A DNA stretch of 64,000 nt from Saccoglossus kowalevskii. Lineage: Eukaryota > Hemichordata > Enteropneusta > Harrimaniidae. The stretch covers positions 128,838-192,837 of the forward strand of contig NW_003108093.1 in the NCBI RefSeq assembly GCF_000003605.2. The letters are read 5' to 3'. Below the pieces are notes generated by a model. It worked only from the letters and a program-made list of their open reading frames with translations. It was not told the DNA's origin and ran no database searches. Numbering within the stretch: position 1 is the stretch's first letter; each line of letters opens with the position of its first letter. Shown here in pieces: positions 21,211-35,155 of this stretch. Both the position numbers and the translations under genes were made by a program.

Positions 21211-24200
21211 GGGGTATGAGTTTAGGACTGAATTTGACAGACGCGGTTGTCATGCAACGATGAACCAAGCAACTGTCTGTTGCTACGGACCAGTTATCAA
21301 CGCATCCCCCGAAGCAACTCTCACACCCACACGAAATCGGTGATTCAAAACCGAATCATGTTCTTTTTCTACATTGGTGTCTCCCACGATGGAGTATGTG
21401 CTTTTTCATTATTTTTGTTTCACTCTATTAGTGTTATGTTTTTATAATTTACCATACTAATCTTCAAATGGTTTAAATAGTGTAATACAGTTATTATGCA
21501 TATTTACAAATAAAACTTTAGTTATGGTAAAAAATGATCTTCATATGGAATAATAGTTTTTAAAAAGTCGACCGTTTTTATAGACGGAATGTCTCTGTAT
21601 CGATTGGTAAGAGTCTTCTTGTGATGCGCCGTAAGAGGGTGAGTAACTGTTATGAATATCGATGTCGCAGTTGAGATTGGAATGTCAAACTGAACCGCGA
21701 CCAGTGTTCCCTTTAAGCCTTATTTTCGCTCAATTTTCTCAGATTCAATTGTAGTTTCTCAGTGAAATTTTGTCTTTTGAGAAACTTTCCATGCATTTTG
21801 TTTGCAGAAAAAACATTTCAAGGGGAAAATGGGCAAATTTTCACAGTATTTTCAAGATTAAAACAAATTAAAGGGGACAGTGGCCGCGACCTGAATTGTT
21901 TCTTATCTACGACACTAACATAACTGGAAATAAAACAATAAACACACAAGTACAAGCTCATGTAACATTTATCACACGAAACCGAATGTGTTTCTTTTGT
22001 CAACGAAATTGAAGCGCTTGAAATGTCAGTTTCTGTGTAGATATATCTCCTCCATACGGCATGTAGTGTATGACAGCCTCATCCCCAGCATGTTTTGAAC
22101 CCAAAGTTCACCCTATCTCCCCCTACTGGGATTTCCCATTCAAGATTTAATTAAGTTATTTTCATATATTGTTCAATGATTTATTCCAGCTCATAGCATC
22201 AACAAACTTGAAGAGACAATACAATTAACTAACGAATTACTGTGATAGTTTTTACGTATCCTGGATGTGCCAAGCCTCGGGCGATGTTTGGGCCAACTAC
22301 TGCTGAGGGAACTGGGTAGATGCGTCCTCGTTCTCTTGTGTCATTTCATGCGTTCACTTTGGCAGTCATCGATTCGTCAGAAATTTATTACTGCGAAAAG
22401 ACGGGTAATGAGAAAATTAGCGACCAATTTCTTTCGTCTGGGCGCCATTTAATCGAGCGACTCGCCTCATTTTCTTAGGTGTAGTCTGTTAGATTGTTGA
22501 CTTGGGAGGCATCAATCATAACTTCATCTTCAAGCCACATATGTAGTATCAGCGACTAGTTCCAATGTAATTTTTATTCATAGGCTAATTTAGATATAAA
22601 AATTTGGTCATTCAGGGTTCGTTGGGTTAACGAAATTTCTATCAGCCTACTTTTCATCGCTTTATTGTGTTTCGTGCATCATATCTTCGTTGTTTAAATA
22701 ACGTAGTGTGTCGGGTTTTCCGCTGAAAACGGCGCAGACTACATATTAACCTGCTGCAAACAGAACAGCACGGAAATGCATTTCGCGTTTTAAATAATAT
22801 TTATTGTAAGTCTTGTTCATAACTTAATGACAGAATGCATAATAGAGTGTTAACAAACAAACACACACACTAATAGGATCATAAAATAATCATTTCTGTA
22901 CACCGATATTCTCAGAAACTTGAAGAAAACAGCGACTCCGAGGAAACACACTGGCATTAGGCAACTATCAGAATGATAACAATCGTGAATTTTTTTACTG
23001 GCATGTTAACTTTCTCGCATTTATCACATAAGTCGGGAAATTCACTAACGACAATGGTTTCACGGATATTACGCGTGTCACCTCTGAGAGGGCGGGGTAC
23101 ATCGTTTTCTCTTGATGATGGTTTGTCCGTCAATGTACTCAGTAACGTTTTAATCACTTGAAACCAACATGACAGGGATCAGTTTGGGATCTTTTCATTC
23201 CACGACAGATCATATACGTGGATCTTTTATGAAATGACATCTTTACGACACGCGTCCCTGAGTCCCTGATTGTCGCTTTTTCTACTGTGGAGAGTGATAT
23301 CTGTTCCGATATTACATGTAACACACTTGCCAACATTCATAATGAGAGACGAAAGGCAAACTAGCTATTAACGCTACCCAACGTAATCAGGCTAGAATTG
23401 CTTTTTAAACGAAGTCCGGTCCAACAGTACGACATCTCATTTTCTCCGTGCTTTTCATTAATTTTAGAGTGGCTGGTTGTTTGTTCGTCGTCGCTGATCC
23501 GATTTAGCGACCTCAATCAGACTGATTGTTCGATAATTCTATTAACACAGCCTAGATTACAACAATCTTGCGTGCATTTCGGCTTATGGATTAATTGCTT
23601 TATATCGTTTGTTTAAGCGTTTTCGTGAGACCCTTTTGTAATCTGTGGCTACTGGGTGTTTTATTCGTAATGCATATTTACGCACCTTTACAATACGCAA
23701 TGTCTTTGCTGACATCCAGCTGTCGTTGGGGGGGGGGCGAATATTCAAATTATGACATTCATGTTTTGCATTTCTATCTGGGTGTCAGTTACTAGTATTA
23801 AATTACTTCGTTGTGCGCGAATACAACTTGAATTGAGTTAAAAATTAAAAGCGTGCCGTTGTTCGTATAATATGTTGCGTATGGCCTGAAGTTTGGACTA
23901 CTGTTCTTAAATTACACCTGTAGACGTGCATGTTTTCCTCCCCAAGAATGCGGGAATAATCGTCGAAGATGGTCGCCCGACAACAATAGATCTTCTCATT
24001 ATACTTACTGATGCCCCTCGTTCGTAGACGTTATTTATTCTATGTCTTTTTATGACTCTGTACCCCGGAAGCGTCACGCTAGTAGCGTATTTGAAAGATG
24101 CATCCGTTCCTTGCGGGCGATTAACATTTCTAGAATTTCCTCCCCTTAAGTCGTCCGAAGTTGTGACCTGCGATTCATTACCTCAGTCCAACCGCAACTG

Positions 24201-25120
24201 GCAAACATACTTTTATTTTTCCGCTTATCCACAACGATCATGATGAATTACTTTCTCGTGACCCACTCGCGGAGATCGCGATATCCCGAGTATGAGTATA
24301 CTATAATAGAAACATTTTATTATTTGATTATATAGCTTAATTATTAGATTTATTTCTTAGCAATTTCCACATTACTAGTATTACTCACATTATTTTCTTG
24401 ATTATTGCTCCCTATAATCGACGCTAACACACTGAACAAACACCCTTCTTTCTTTCTTTCTAATTACGCAGTAACTACATCCAATTTACATCTATGCGCG
24501 ATTCCCTCTCAATCGCTTTCCCATTTTCATTAATTAAGAAAAGTTGGCCGAGAAAATTGTTTAAAGACTGGCACTACTGGTACGTTATACCGACACATGC
24601 CCCATGGGTATTAATAAAACTCTTAAGTCGGCATAATACGAATGTTATACCAGTCAATTCATATTTGTGTGTCGTGGTGTAATTGTTGTTTCTCCATCGC
24701 TCGGTTCATATTGTGGTGTGTGACTTGCTTCTCTAAAAATCGCTCTGATGCAATTATATACACTCTAATGAAGACGAAAAATGTAATTTGTTTGACTTAG
24801 TGGAAACTCATTTAGCGGGGAAAATAAATGAAATCGTGCGTATGTGGATTGATGTGCGTTCCCCTTTCACTCTGTTCAATTGATGTCTTCGTCATTGAAG
24901 CATACGGCCATTGTGGTTATTGTTTCAGGCTACCAACGTCTAAGAAATCAAGCGATTTGAAGAATGTTATTTTCTCCTCCTCTGTCGAAATATTGTTGAC
25001 ATATTCCGACAACAGACTTCCTCCGTACATTTATATCAAGACTTGTGCCGTTTTAGTGGATTTTACTGTTATGGTGCAAGTGCGCCGTACTTGTTTGACG
25101 TAACGCATTTGGTTCACGAT

Positions 25121-25230
25121 TGATAATATTCCGGGAAGTATCCCGTATTCCCGGAGTGTGGTCCTCGAAATTCAATGATAATATTCCGGGAAGTATCCCG
25201 TATTCCCGAAGTGTGGTCCTCGAAATTCAA
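25121..25230. repeat. recent 2 x 55-bp tandem duplication
   Basis: The unit TGATAATATTCCGGGAAGTA, TCCCGTATTCCCGGAGTGTG, GTCCTCGAAATTCAA is repeated directly with a single difference (CCGGAG versus CCGAAG). Each copy contains the palindrome TTCCGGGAA, which fits a STAT-type TTCN3GAA site. The near identity implies a young event. Confidence 0.93.
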
Positions 25231-25673
25231 CAATGTCCATTGATTCAACAAAGTGTAACATGTTGTATTTGGTGGTATCAATATTATATAGCTTTAAAAC
25301 TATAGTTTTGAAATATACGCTGATTCTGTCATTTATACTATGACAATTTTGTTTCGTGCTCTCTAAGCACATTACTTTCACTATTTCACTGGCGCCAGCA
25401 CCACCGTGGAAAAGTATCTTGATCAAAGCTTGGGCACGTAAACGAATGTTTGCTTTAATTTTCGTTGCCAGTGTAAAACTGGTTACGGCAATATTCTGTT
25501 GGCGATATCGCCGTCTGCTTTGGACGTTTGATGTAGGTAGTTTGAAGCGTAGCTAACTCCGAGCAGCACCTGTCAATCAAGTTGATGATACTGTTATATT
25601 TCGCCTCTTTGCTATTTCATAATAAGTACACTTGGTTGACTTCTATTCAAGTGTTCAAGTACCAGTATGCGAT

Positions 25674-25957
25674 NNNNNNNNNNNNNNNNNNNNNNNNNNN
25701 NNNNNNNNNNNNNNNNNNNNNNNNNNNNNNNNNNNNNNNNNNNNNNNNNNNNNNNNNNNNNNNNNNNNNNNNNNNNNNNNNNNNNNNNNNNNNNNNNNNN
25801 NNNNNNNNNNNNNNNNNNNNNNNNNNNNNNNNNNNNNNNNNNNNNNNNNNNNNNNNNNNNNNNNNNNNNNNNNNNNNNNNNNNNNNNNNNNNNNNNNNNN
25901 NNNNNNNNNNNNNNNNNNNNNNNNNNNNNNNNNNNNNNNNNNNNNNNNNNNNNNNNN
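25674..25957. other. assembly gap (284 N)
   Basis: A run of N interrupts the intron. Open frames drawn through it have no meaning. Confidence 1.
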
Positions 25958-28017
25958 GTCACTTGTACACGCGGCTGATATAGAATAGTATCTGATTCCA
26001 TTGTTCGGTTCTGGCTCTGGCGTATATTCCCATATATGTGTTTTAAGAAGAAATTCTCGAAACTCGTGCGTTCATTTTATTCACTCCGGTTATTATAATA
26101 TCCGCAATTTCAGAAACGAGACGGGTTTCGAGTCAATCTTTGCCACTTTCAACCAATTTCAAACACTGTGAACACGAATATCAACCGTGTTCTGGCGCCA
26201 GATGGAATCATTTGACACCACAGTTCCGTGAACCCGATCAACCGAAAAGTTTACTCCATGAGGGAGGCACGAGAAGTTAGTAAAATGTTTTTTTGGCGGG
26301 AACTGGTCGGTCGTGCTGCGCGTGATCGAGTCGCATGTACGACGTGTCCACTGTCTCGGAATGGGAATGGTATGATAGCAGTCACCCAGTGAACCTTTTC
26401 GAAAATACGATTAGAAATTCTTATTTTTTAATGATGTCCCTTGCTGATGTACTTTAATAATCCTATCGATGTTCCAAGTATTGGATTCAGTTTTACTGCG
26501 GACTCTCTCATTATCGGTGCGTCGTCTTCACGTAGAAACGCATCTCCAGACGTAGATAGACTGAGATATAGCATAGATAAGCATAATCTAGATTAACTCT
26601 ACTCCCTGGATAGATTGCCATATCAGTTATCGACTGGTGACGATATCGGCTTTTTTTTTGCTCGAACCATCTCAATTCACTCGGTTGTTTCATACCGGCG
26701 ATTGTGTTTTTCGCAACTTCCCCTAAGTGTCACTTCGTGTCGTTTTTCAAGACCTGTTGTATATACCTTGGGAAGTCGTTCAAGTTGGTCGATGCGAAGT
26801 ACGACATGATACAATTTTCTTTACTAATACGCGTTTAAAGGTCGTCGAATTCAGTGAATTGTGTTTGTCGTTTTGATAGACAGGTTGTTGTTATTTTCGG
26901 GAAGTTTGGTATTCCAAATAAAAATGGCCGTTCGCATCAATTTCACCATGTATATCACTTATTGTTCACATGACCGTAACGGTATTTATTTCTGTAGCTC
27001 AGCACTTCGTATTTTGTCTCTATGTAAATGTTGTAATCGCCAGTTTTATTTTTCATATGCAACAGGGACAGTGTTTTTTATCTGCATATTAGTATATTTT
27101 CTGCATATGTAATTCGCACATATTAACTATTGAAAATGTTTGCCAAACTATGTTCAAACCATGTCTTTGGTATTGGGAGTCAGTGTTTATAACCCATACA
27201 CTGTTGGAGATTTAGTTGGGCTATACGAATGAAGACGACGACGTTGCACGGAATAACGCTTCTTGTGTTTATGTGTAGTCCCACATACAGCAATAGGGTG
27301 ATACATGTGTATGTTTACGACGGATTGTCGTAGTATAATTGCACCTCGTGACCGTCGTTGTTTCAATTGTAATAACCATGATTATAAACAGCATTTTGTA
27401 AATGTCACCGTGATGAGGCAAAAGGTCGAGTGTCAATTGCAAGATGCTGGCCATAATTGTGGCTGTCATGCTTGAAACGGTTACGAGGTACTTCTTTTTT
27501 TTTGCTCTTCATGTTTGGATAACGTATGAACGTTAACGTAGTCAAAGACAAGGTCGTGCAATAATCATTATGTCGATCACTTTCAATTTGACATTGACAT
27601 ATCGCCATCGTGTTATTACAATATTGTATACATTCGTATCGCGTCGAGAATTGTTACTGTCTTTCGGTGTTACCCCAGAATTTATGATTATGTTGCGGTC
27701 AACCGAGCGAAAGTGGCAGAGCGGTTTTAACGGAACTCGCTATGGATAGACGTAGTCGAATTCGATAAAATAACAAATAACCAAAATAAGATCATTGCAT
27801 GTGGACTGCAACTCCCATGTACCAATGGTGCCTTTTTTATCAAGTTGTCGGGGCGGTCTTCAAAGTGCTGTACATCTCGAGTAAGACATGTTGTATGTAT
27901 ATTCAGCGAGCTGGCCTTTTATAAATGGTGTGGTTAATCCTTTTCATTCGTGTGTTTCTTATTTAAACAAAAATAAACAATATTTTTATCCACTTTTCTG
28001 CTGACGTATCTAATATT

Positions 28018-28060
28018 AAAGGGCGCTGGTCATCGCGCAATGCGTGTTCGCTTGCTATGC
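28018..28060 (+). repeat. single arm related to the 38.3-kb inverted-repeat element
   Basis: The sequence AAAGGGCGCTGGTCATCGCG, CAATGCGTGTTCG is closely similar to the left arm at 38266-38300 (AAAGCGCGGTGGTCGTCGCG, CAACTCGTGTTCG). No inverted partner is evident downstream, so this is a partial or diverged copy. Confidence 0.55.
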
Positions 28061-28383
28061 ACGTTTTAAAATAAAAGTTGTGTAAAAAAAAAATGCCTAA
28101 GCGGTGTTACGTGTTAGGGTGGGACTACTAGCAGCTACTTATTTTGATGTCATCTAATTGTCGATTATTTTAAGTATTACCGATTAAACCCTCATATACG
28201 AAATTAAGGCCAGTATCACATTTACTATGTACACGTCTATTTATCTCAATATTTCAATTCCTGAGATTGTCGTGGAACTACCATCCTGATTTATGAGTGT
28301 GCATTCGTTCCTATAATCCAAGGATGGTTTTTGTGCAATATTGCCCGGCGTCATCGGGAGATCCTACTCGGCCGTTACCTCGC

Positions 28384-28393
28384 ATGCGCACTA
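28384..28393. promoter_or_regulatory. NRF1-like site GCATGCGCAC
   Basis: TCGCATGCGCAC in a CpG-rich context resembles the NRF1 consensus. CpG-dense sequence continues to about 28650 with GCGCGCGCACACGTCAC. It is a weak promoter hint only. Confidence 0.25.
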
Positions 28394-31300
28394 GCTAGAA
28401 CGACGAACAGATCCAGGGGTGCGTGAAATAATACAGATGAAATAATAGAACAGCAGAGTGTACTATTTTTGAAAAGTCGCCTCATGATTTTTTCCATCAC
28501 AGTGAGTCCACGTACTGACACAAAAATTGATGAGTTTCCGCGTAGCTGATAACTTCTTTCCTTGAGGCAAGCCGTCGCACCTGCCACTAGCATCGGTCAC
28601 CGAGGAGAAGCTTAGCTTTTGCCCAGCGCGCGCACACGTCACTTCGATGATGCGCGTTCGATCATCGTGTCATGTGGTCTGTGCCATCAGGTGACTCGAC
28701 CAGCTTGCATATTCACATTATAACACAATGTTCCACCTGTGTTGCTGGTGCAGATGTGTGGAATTTGACACTTTATTTTTCATAAAGTTGTCAGTTTTAC
28801 ATGTCATTACCACGGCTTGACATAATCGTCCTTGTCTATTGTTGACCGTTTTGCCATCCAATTTTATTATGCGGATTCTGGCGCATGCTATCTACGAGGT
28901 GGATGCTGTTCATTGGGTATTTGAGATCCGGAAGTTGGTGAAATTGTTTTACCCTCAACAACTTTTTCTACGACCACCCCACCCCCAGTTTTAAAATGAA
29001 GAACGTTTCATCAGTTTTTTAATCAATTAAAAATAAATTGTCCACGAAAAGTTTCAAACATTCTTTCTTTGTATACATTCCCTTGTTAGAACTGAATTCC
29101 ACTGAAATTGAAGTAATAAGATTCACTGAGTGTCTCTAACGTGTCTTGTCTGCAAATACCTGCTTACAATATCATCATTCTCACTGTGGTCCAAGATCGT
29201 GTTGGATACTCACTGATACTATATGCCTACGGGCGTGCCTTTTCTTTGCTGATGATATTTGTGATGATCAATGAGACGGGAAAGGTTTTGAAAAGTTTCG
29301 AATTACGGCGGAAAGTGTGACATGCACTGGAACAAAGGAAGACTCCATCGTCTGTCACTTTATGTTGCTAGAAAGTAGTTGAATGTCTGTAGCGCCAAAA
29401 TCTGTTGTATTTCGCCGGGCGTATAGTCCAGATGAGAGGATGAATGGTGATGCTTAGGGTAGGCCGTGAATACGCTGAATTTACGTGAAAAGATGGGGTC
29501 TTTGTTTAACTGTCCAAATTTACGAGGTGTAGGGTGTTTTTTGTTCGGGCAATTTATGGGGTGTGCTGCGTGAAGGAGATTCAGGAAACGACTCCCTTGC
29601 GGTCACCAACCCACTGGTACTGGTCTTCCAGTGCCACTTTTAACGACCGCTGTTTTTGTCCCGTGACTGGAGGTCAAAAATCCACCTGCCGAAATGTATT
29701 ACATGATAGACGCTGATTGTTTACGTCGTTGTTCTATTTACGACCCAAGAGCCCGTCTCCATCGCGCGCAAAACTAGTAGCGAGTAGAAAGACCGCCAGA
29801 TCAGTTATGGGCGCAACACGTACACGTTAAAACTAATATTAACACTGTCTCACTTTGTTGTAAAACAAACTGCTCGCCGAACAGGCTTTTTCTTTCTTTG
29901 CGTTCAGGTGGGGTCCTGTCATGATAGAATACCCGAATCTTGGCAGGTTTTTATTTGACAAAGCAATTGGGCGTTTTATGAGTTGAAGATAGATCACTGG
30001 CAATAATCCACCGAAGTCGGACATCGGAGTGTATTAAAAACTAGGGGAACAAAGAGACCCCCTAAGGCCGTTATATTGAAATCATCAGAAGAGGGATTAC
30101 TGATGTACATGGGAACATTTTTGCTTTTGTTTTCTTTCTTAAACCTTTTATTCTTTTATACAATTTTAAGGTTTTAAACTGAATTGTTTTTTATGATAAA
30201 TGCATTTTCCATGCATAGATGTCAGTATTTCACATGCTGGATCAATAATGAACTTATACACTGAATACGTTTTTTAAAGATATATCTCTTTTCCTATAAT
30301 GATTATTATGAGCTATTTTTGATAGCTGTCCACTTAGTCACATTCGCTATATTTTCATCACCTTCGTCAATCATACCCCGTACCCAGACGTTATACTCGC
30401 GCGACCCGCTATGGGCCCCCCCAAGAGCTTAAATTGAATATAAAAAAAAGTTTCAGTTGAAATCCTAAGTTGTGCACGTGTATTATTTTTTCCATACCTT
30501 TGCTGTTTTTCGTTTCAATGTATTAAATTATGCTGTGCTGTCATTCCACCGATTGCTGACTTGATTCATGGCGCACTATGAGAAGAAAATAAACAACAAG
30601 CTTGTTCGAATATATGCCCTTGCCTTATGCCAGTTTCAATCTCGCGCACTATATTAACTTCTTGGGGCTCGGGTGTCAGACGATCAATCCATAATTGAAT
30701 GATCTTCACTACTAAATCCAAGAATCGCGACAAGCCGTGGAGACTAACTGGAAACACATTTTACAGTTAACAAACCAAACTTAAGCCGAGCTACCCAGTT
30801 GCCATACGGTACTCTGCTACGTTCTGCGCGATTGCTCTTCCGAAGCTCACTTTGTCTTATCGTAGCCGCGAGCGTTGACGATTCGCCTGGCACAAAGGGG
30901 GCTATGAGAATTGAATGTAGCGTTCAGGCCGACCAAGCATCAAAACCGTGTAACTCGAGCTCATGAGAAGGATTTGAAAAATGCTAATGAAAATCAACTG
31001 AATTGAACAAATTTTCCCGAGCCCTTACTAGTTTGTGCAACCGGGATTTCATGATTTCTAAAAGGCGCTGTTTCGATTTTTCTCACCGTGACTGCGATTG
31101 CGTGTTTTAAAAGACTCGAACGTTACTTGTTCCACGTTGTATGATTGTATTACTTTCATCTCATGAAGTATAGCATCGCCCCCAGCGTACAACATGTGAA
31201 TACCTACTATTCCTCGTTGTTTGCTGTAACAAAACTTGTCACTAAACTTTTAAGATTGATTGCTTTTGTGTAGTTTGAGGGTCAGATTCGTATTTTCCAC

Positions 31301-31467
31301 TTTCCGGAGTTTGCCGGCGAAAAAACACTTTTGTATGGTTCATCCTATCACGTGTGTCACGGCAAGTCTCCGCCGCAACACAACAAACAATTACTGTGTC
31401 TCGATTTGCAGATTTTTATCTCATCTAGTTTTAGGCAATCTTTTTTTTCGCGGTGATTTGCCTATTG

Positions 31468-31557
31468 TTATTGGCCATGTAACAACTGGTATTTTAGACG
31501 TTTATGGTGTTATTGGCCACGTAACAACTGGTATTTTGGACATTTATGGTTATTGGG
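31468..31557. repeat. 42-bp tandem repeat, two copies plus a stub
   Basis: TTATTGGCCATGTAACAACT with GGTATTTTAGACGTTTATGG starts at 31468 and recurs at 31510 with four changes. A third copy begins at 31550 and fades. Each unit carries an inverted CCAAT (ATTGG). An open frame that crosses it is incidental. Confidence 0.85.
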
Positions 31558-32437
31558 GACATCTGACACATAAGAATGGCATCACGGCAAATTGGTGGCA
31601 CAATTACACTTTTTGTTATTCAATAACGAACAAGATTTTGCGGACGAGATAACCGTGACCATGACAACATGAACTCACCGTGCCAACACTTGCTAACTAT
31701 TTTGACTTCATTTCAGACATAATATGTAGGGAGAAGTAACGTGCTTAAACATTTGCCATTCAACTTGAATAACGCCCCAAAACGAGTACCAGCAACATTT
31801 GGTAACACGTTGAATCTGCCCCTGATGATACTAAGAACGATTTACTAAAAGGTTACATTTATGCAATTGTTACCCCAAAGGGCTTCATCTTACACGCAAA
31901 TGTTTGTGTATGTTTTAAAGTTCTGCCCTTCGTCCACGTGTATGCGCTGTATGCGCCTACTAGAACTATCCTCGGCTACAAAACAAACAACAAGTTTGAA
32001 TGTCGTGGGCCCAAGCCTGAATCTTACAACCGTCGCCATGTCTGGTTAAAGAACGTTGGAACCTTCAGCCGCCCTTCAGATTCGACGAAGTTAGTCAATT
32101 ATTTTCCGCTTTAGGAACCTCGAAGGCAAACAAACATGTGCCGTAATACACTTCGTGTGTGCGCATTCGAGTTTGTTCGAGGGAGTTCATTACACTTCCA
32201 ACTGGTACGCGAATTACCACCAGCATAGGGGGTATTAGAGGGAGTACGTGGTTTAGTTACAAACCAGTCCTGGAAACCAGTGCGCACATAGGCGACGGCT
32301 TCTATTTTTTTTATCGAAATTGTTGTTTTAGATTATTTGAATTGGGGGACAGGTTCTCAACTTGGCAATCAACGGTCGGTTAGATAACTACCTGTCTTTC
32401 CCCAGAGACTTCACGACATCTCCATGGATCTTCACTC

Positions 32438-32592
32438 AGTTAATTAGAGCGCGGAATTAATACTAAAATTGAAAAACAAATTAAACAGCAAGACAGACAT
32501 CGTTTTCAAGAGATAATTAATTAAGTGCGGGCTCTGTGAATTAATTAATTAACAATAAAGCAATTCGTTTGGATAATTATCGACCGACGCAC
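32438..32592. promoter_or_regulatory. dense homeodomain/SOX motif cluster (candidate conserved enhancer)
   Basis: In about 150 bp there are TAATTA cores at 32441, 32514 and in the run AATTAATTAATTAAC (32539-32553). There is also an NKX-like TTAAGTG (32521-32527), a SOX-like AACAATA (32551-32557) and GGATAATTATC at the right. The 32539-32553 run also resembles an HNF1 site. Such homeodomain-dense AT-rich islands in otherwise CpG-rich single-copy DNA are characteristic of developmental enhancers. mab-21 genes act in eye and neural development, where such factors operate. Activity is inferred, not shown. Confidence 0.4.
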
Positions 32593-32939
32593 TGAACTGG
32601 TGGCATATTCATTTCTCGTATTCTAGGGATGACTAGTTATATTGGTGCGTGTAGACACGTGTCCGCACTGGTTGTACGATACACGCGTGTATGAATGGAT
32701 CTGGAGGGGAGGGAGTGATGGTTGGCCAATCTCCCTGTACAAATATAAAACCTTCACTCAGTGTCCGCTCGGACTACTGTAATAATCATGCGTCCGACCT
32801 TACAATGTCACTGCCACTTTTAGTATTTGTAGTTGTTGTGGTACTACTCGTGGCCGGATGTTATGAACATTAGCATTGTTCCTGTTCGACCGTCTAATTC
32901 AACAGATCACGGCCATCGTCCAGTGCTTTAATCTATAGT

Positions 32940-32940
32940 C

Positions 32941-33000
<60 letters not shown>

Positions 33001-33008
33001 GGACGGAC
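32940..33008. repeat. (AGAC)n microsatellite
   Basis: About 15 uninterrupted AGAC units run to 33000, followed by GGACGGAC. It is a simple tetranucleotide repeat and probably polymorphic. Confidence 0.99.
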
Positions 33009-34129
33009 ATACGGAGACAAGTGTAAACAGAACAAGTAGTTGTAGAAAATACAATAGTTAATACAGAGAGGGTTGTGCGACTTGATGGTGTCAAAAGTTA
33101 AATTTCTGCTCAGTTGGGATACAAACGAGTTGTATTTCAAGTTAATGACCGTTGGTGATGATGAGATTTTGAGGTACGGGGGATGGGCGGGTTTGTAACC
33201 CCAAACGGGGACTGGGTTATTACTCGTTTTATAGTTATCTTTATTTTTCTTCCATTTCCACATGTAACATTCTGTGCATCTTCAACACAATAAACAGAAA
33301 TTTGCATCCACGCATGCTCAAGCAAAATGCACAACTCGATGTTCCTCATTTCAGCATTATTGCTTGCTACGTATTGTCAACGTTTGTCCTGCTATAAATG
33401 TATGTAATAATAATAATATTTTCAAATTAATGAAAAGAAATACAAAACAAAACAGATTTTTTTTATTTGCCCTGCTACCAGAGTTCGTGTATTCATTTTT
33501 CCTGCTACCTGCCGTGGGTTTGTGTATACTTTTGCCCCGTTATTTTCTTTCTTGCGTTTATTTGCCCATCTACTTTGGTCCGTGTTTGTGTGATTGTCTC
33601 ACGGGCTTGGGATTCCCTGCTCCACTGATTTATTTGTCTCACGAGGACGAGCACACGTGCATCTAGTGTCAGGTCGTAATTCATACCTTGAATATCGCGC
33701 CAGTTTGTGTTTGGGTTTGGGGAAGGGGTTTCGATGTGCCAGACTTTTAAGTTAAGAAACTGGCAGAATTTCTTCTAACTTTCTCAAAACAAAAACCATT
33801 GAGCTGTTTTGGGTCGTGGTCATAGCAACTAGCGTACTTAGCTTTGGTGTTCAATGTGTGTCTAAGATTAGCTGTTCGTGCCATGACGTCGAAAGCCACT
33901 AAAATACGGCTAATCAGGCAGGAATCAATTTGTTGAGGAAAGAAAAAAAAATACGAATGGTCCTAGTGGTCGCTCGTGAATACCGGGTGTGAACGCCACG
34001 CTTTAGGTATTACCTAGATCAAGGTTATTGGGATAATATTTTATATGATTAAGTGTACACCAAAATAGATAACTACCTTTATTGTCTGTGTATTTGTACA
34101 TTTATGTCAAGGACTACCAATCCCACCGC

Positions 34130-35155
34130 ACACAACAACTGCCCACCCCACCTAAACATCTACACATAACAACCACCCCTGCCCACCTACCCATCTACAC
34201 ATGCCACACGCCACCCCTTCCCACCCCACCTACCCATCTACACATGTCATACACCACCCCTGCCCACCTACCCATCTACACATGCCACACGCCACCCCTT
34301 CCCACCCCACCTACCCATGTCATACACCACCCCTGCCCACCTACTCATCTACACATAACAACCACCCCTGCCCACACCACCTACCCATCTACACATGCCA
34401 CACACCACCCCTGCCCACACCACCTACCCATCTACACATGCCACACACCACCCCTGCCCATCTACACATGTCATACACCACCCCTGCCCACCCCATCTAC
34501 ACATGCCACACACCACCCCTGCCCACCTACACATCTACACATGCCACACGCCACACACCACCTACACATCTGCACATGCCACACGCCATACACCACCTAC
34601 ACATCGCCAAACACCACACGCCACCTACACATCTACACACGCCACACACCACCAACACACGCCATACACCACCTACACATCTACACAGGCCACACGTCAC
34701 ACACCACCTACACATCTACACGCCACACACCACCTACACATCTACACACGCCACACGCCACACACCACCTACACATCTACACACGCCACACACCACTTAC
34801 ACATCTACACACACCACATGCCACACACCACCTACACATCTACACACGCCATACGTCACACACCACCTACACATCTACACACGCCACACGCCACACACCA
34901 CCTACACATCTACACACGCCACACACACATCACCTGCACATCTACACACGCCACACCACCCACACATCTACACACGCCACCTACACACGCCATACACCAC
35001 CTACACATCTACACACGCCACACACCACACACCACCTACACATCTACACACACCACCTACACATCTACACACGCCACCTACACACGCCACACACCACCTA
35101 CACACACCACACGCCATACACCACCTACACATCTACACACGCCATACACCATCTC
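34130..35155. repeat. 1-kb C/A-rich minisatellite almost without G on the + strand
   Basis: The array has two zones. The first (to about 34540) repeats CCACCCCTGCCCACCTACCC and ATCTACACATGCCACAC. The second repeats CCACCTACACATCTACACAC with GCCACACA in units of about 20-37 bp. Units vary in length by loss or gain of the CCACACG element. All three + frames stay open for 280-360 codons because TAA, TAG and TGA cannot easily form. The His/Thr/Pro peptides are not genes. Confidence 0.97.

Noticed and set aside
25582-26001. Long open frames on both strands across the N run
   Set aside because: Ns are read as open codons. There is no real sequence.
31260-31652. 130-codon frame with a repeated GHVTTGILD-type peptide
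   Set aside because: The repetition is the 42-bp tandem repeat (14 codons). There is no start context or homology.
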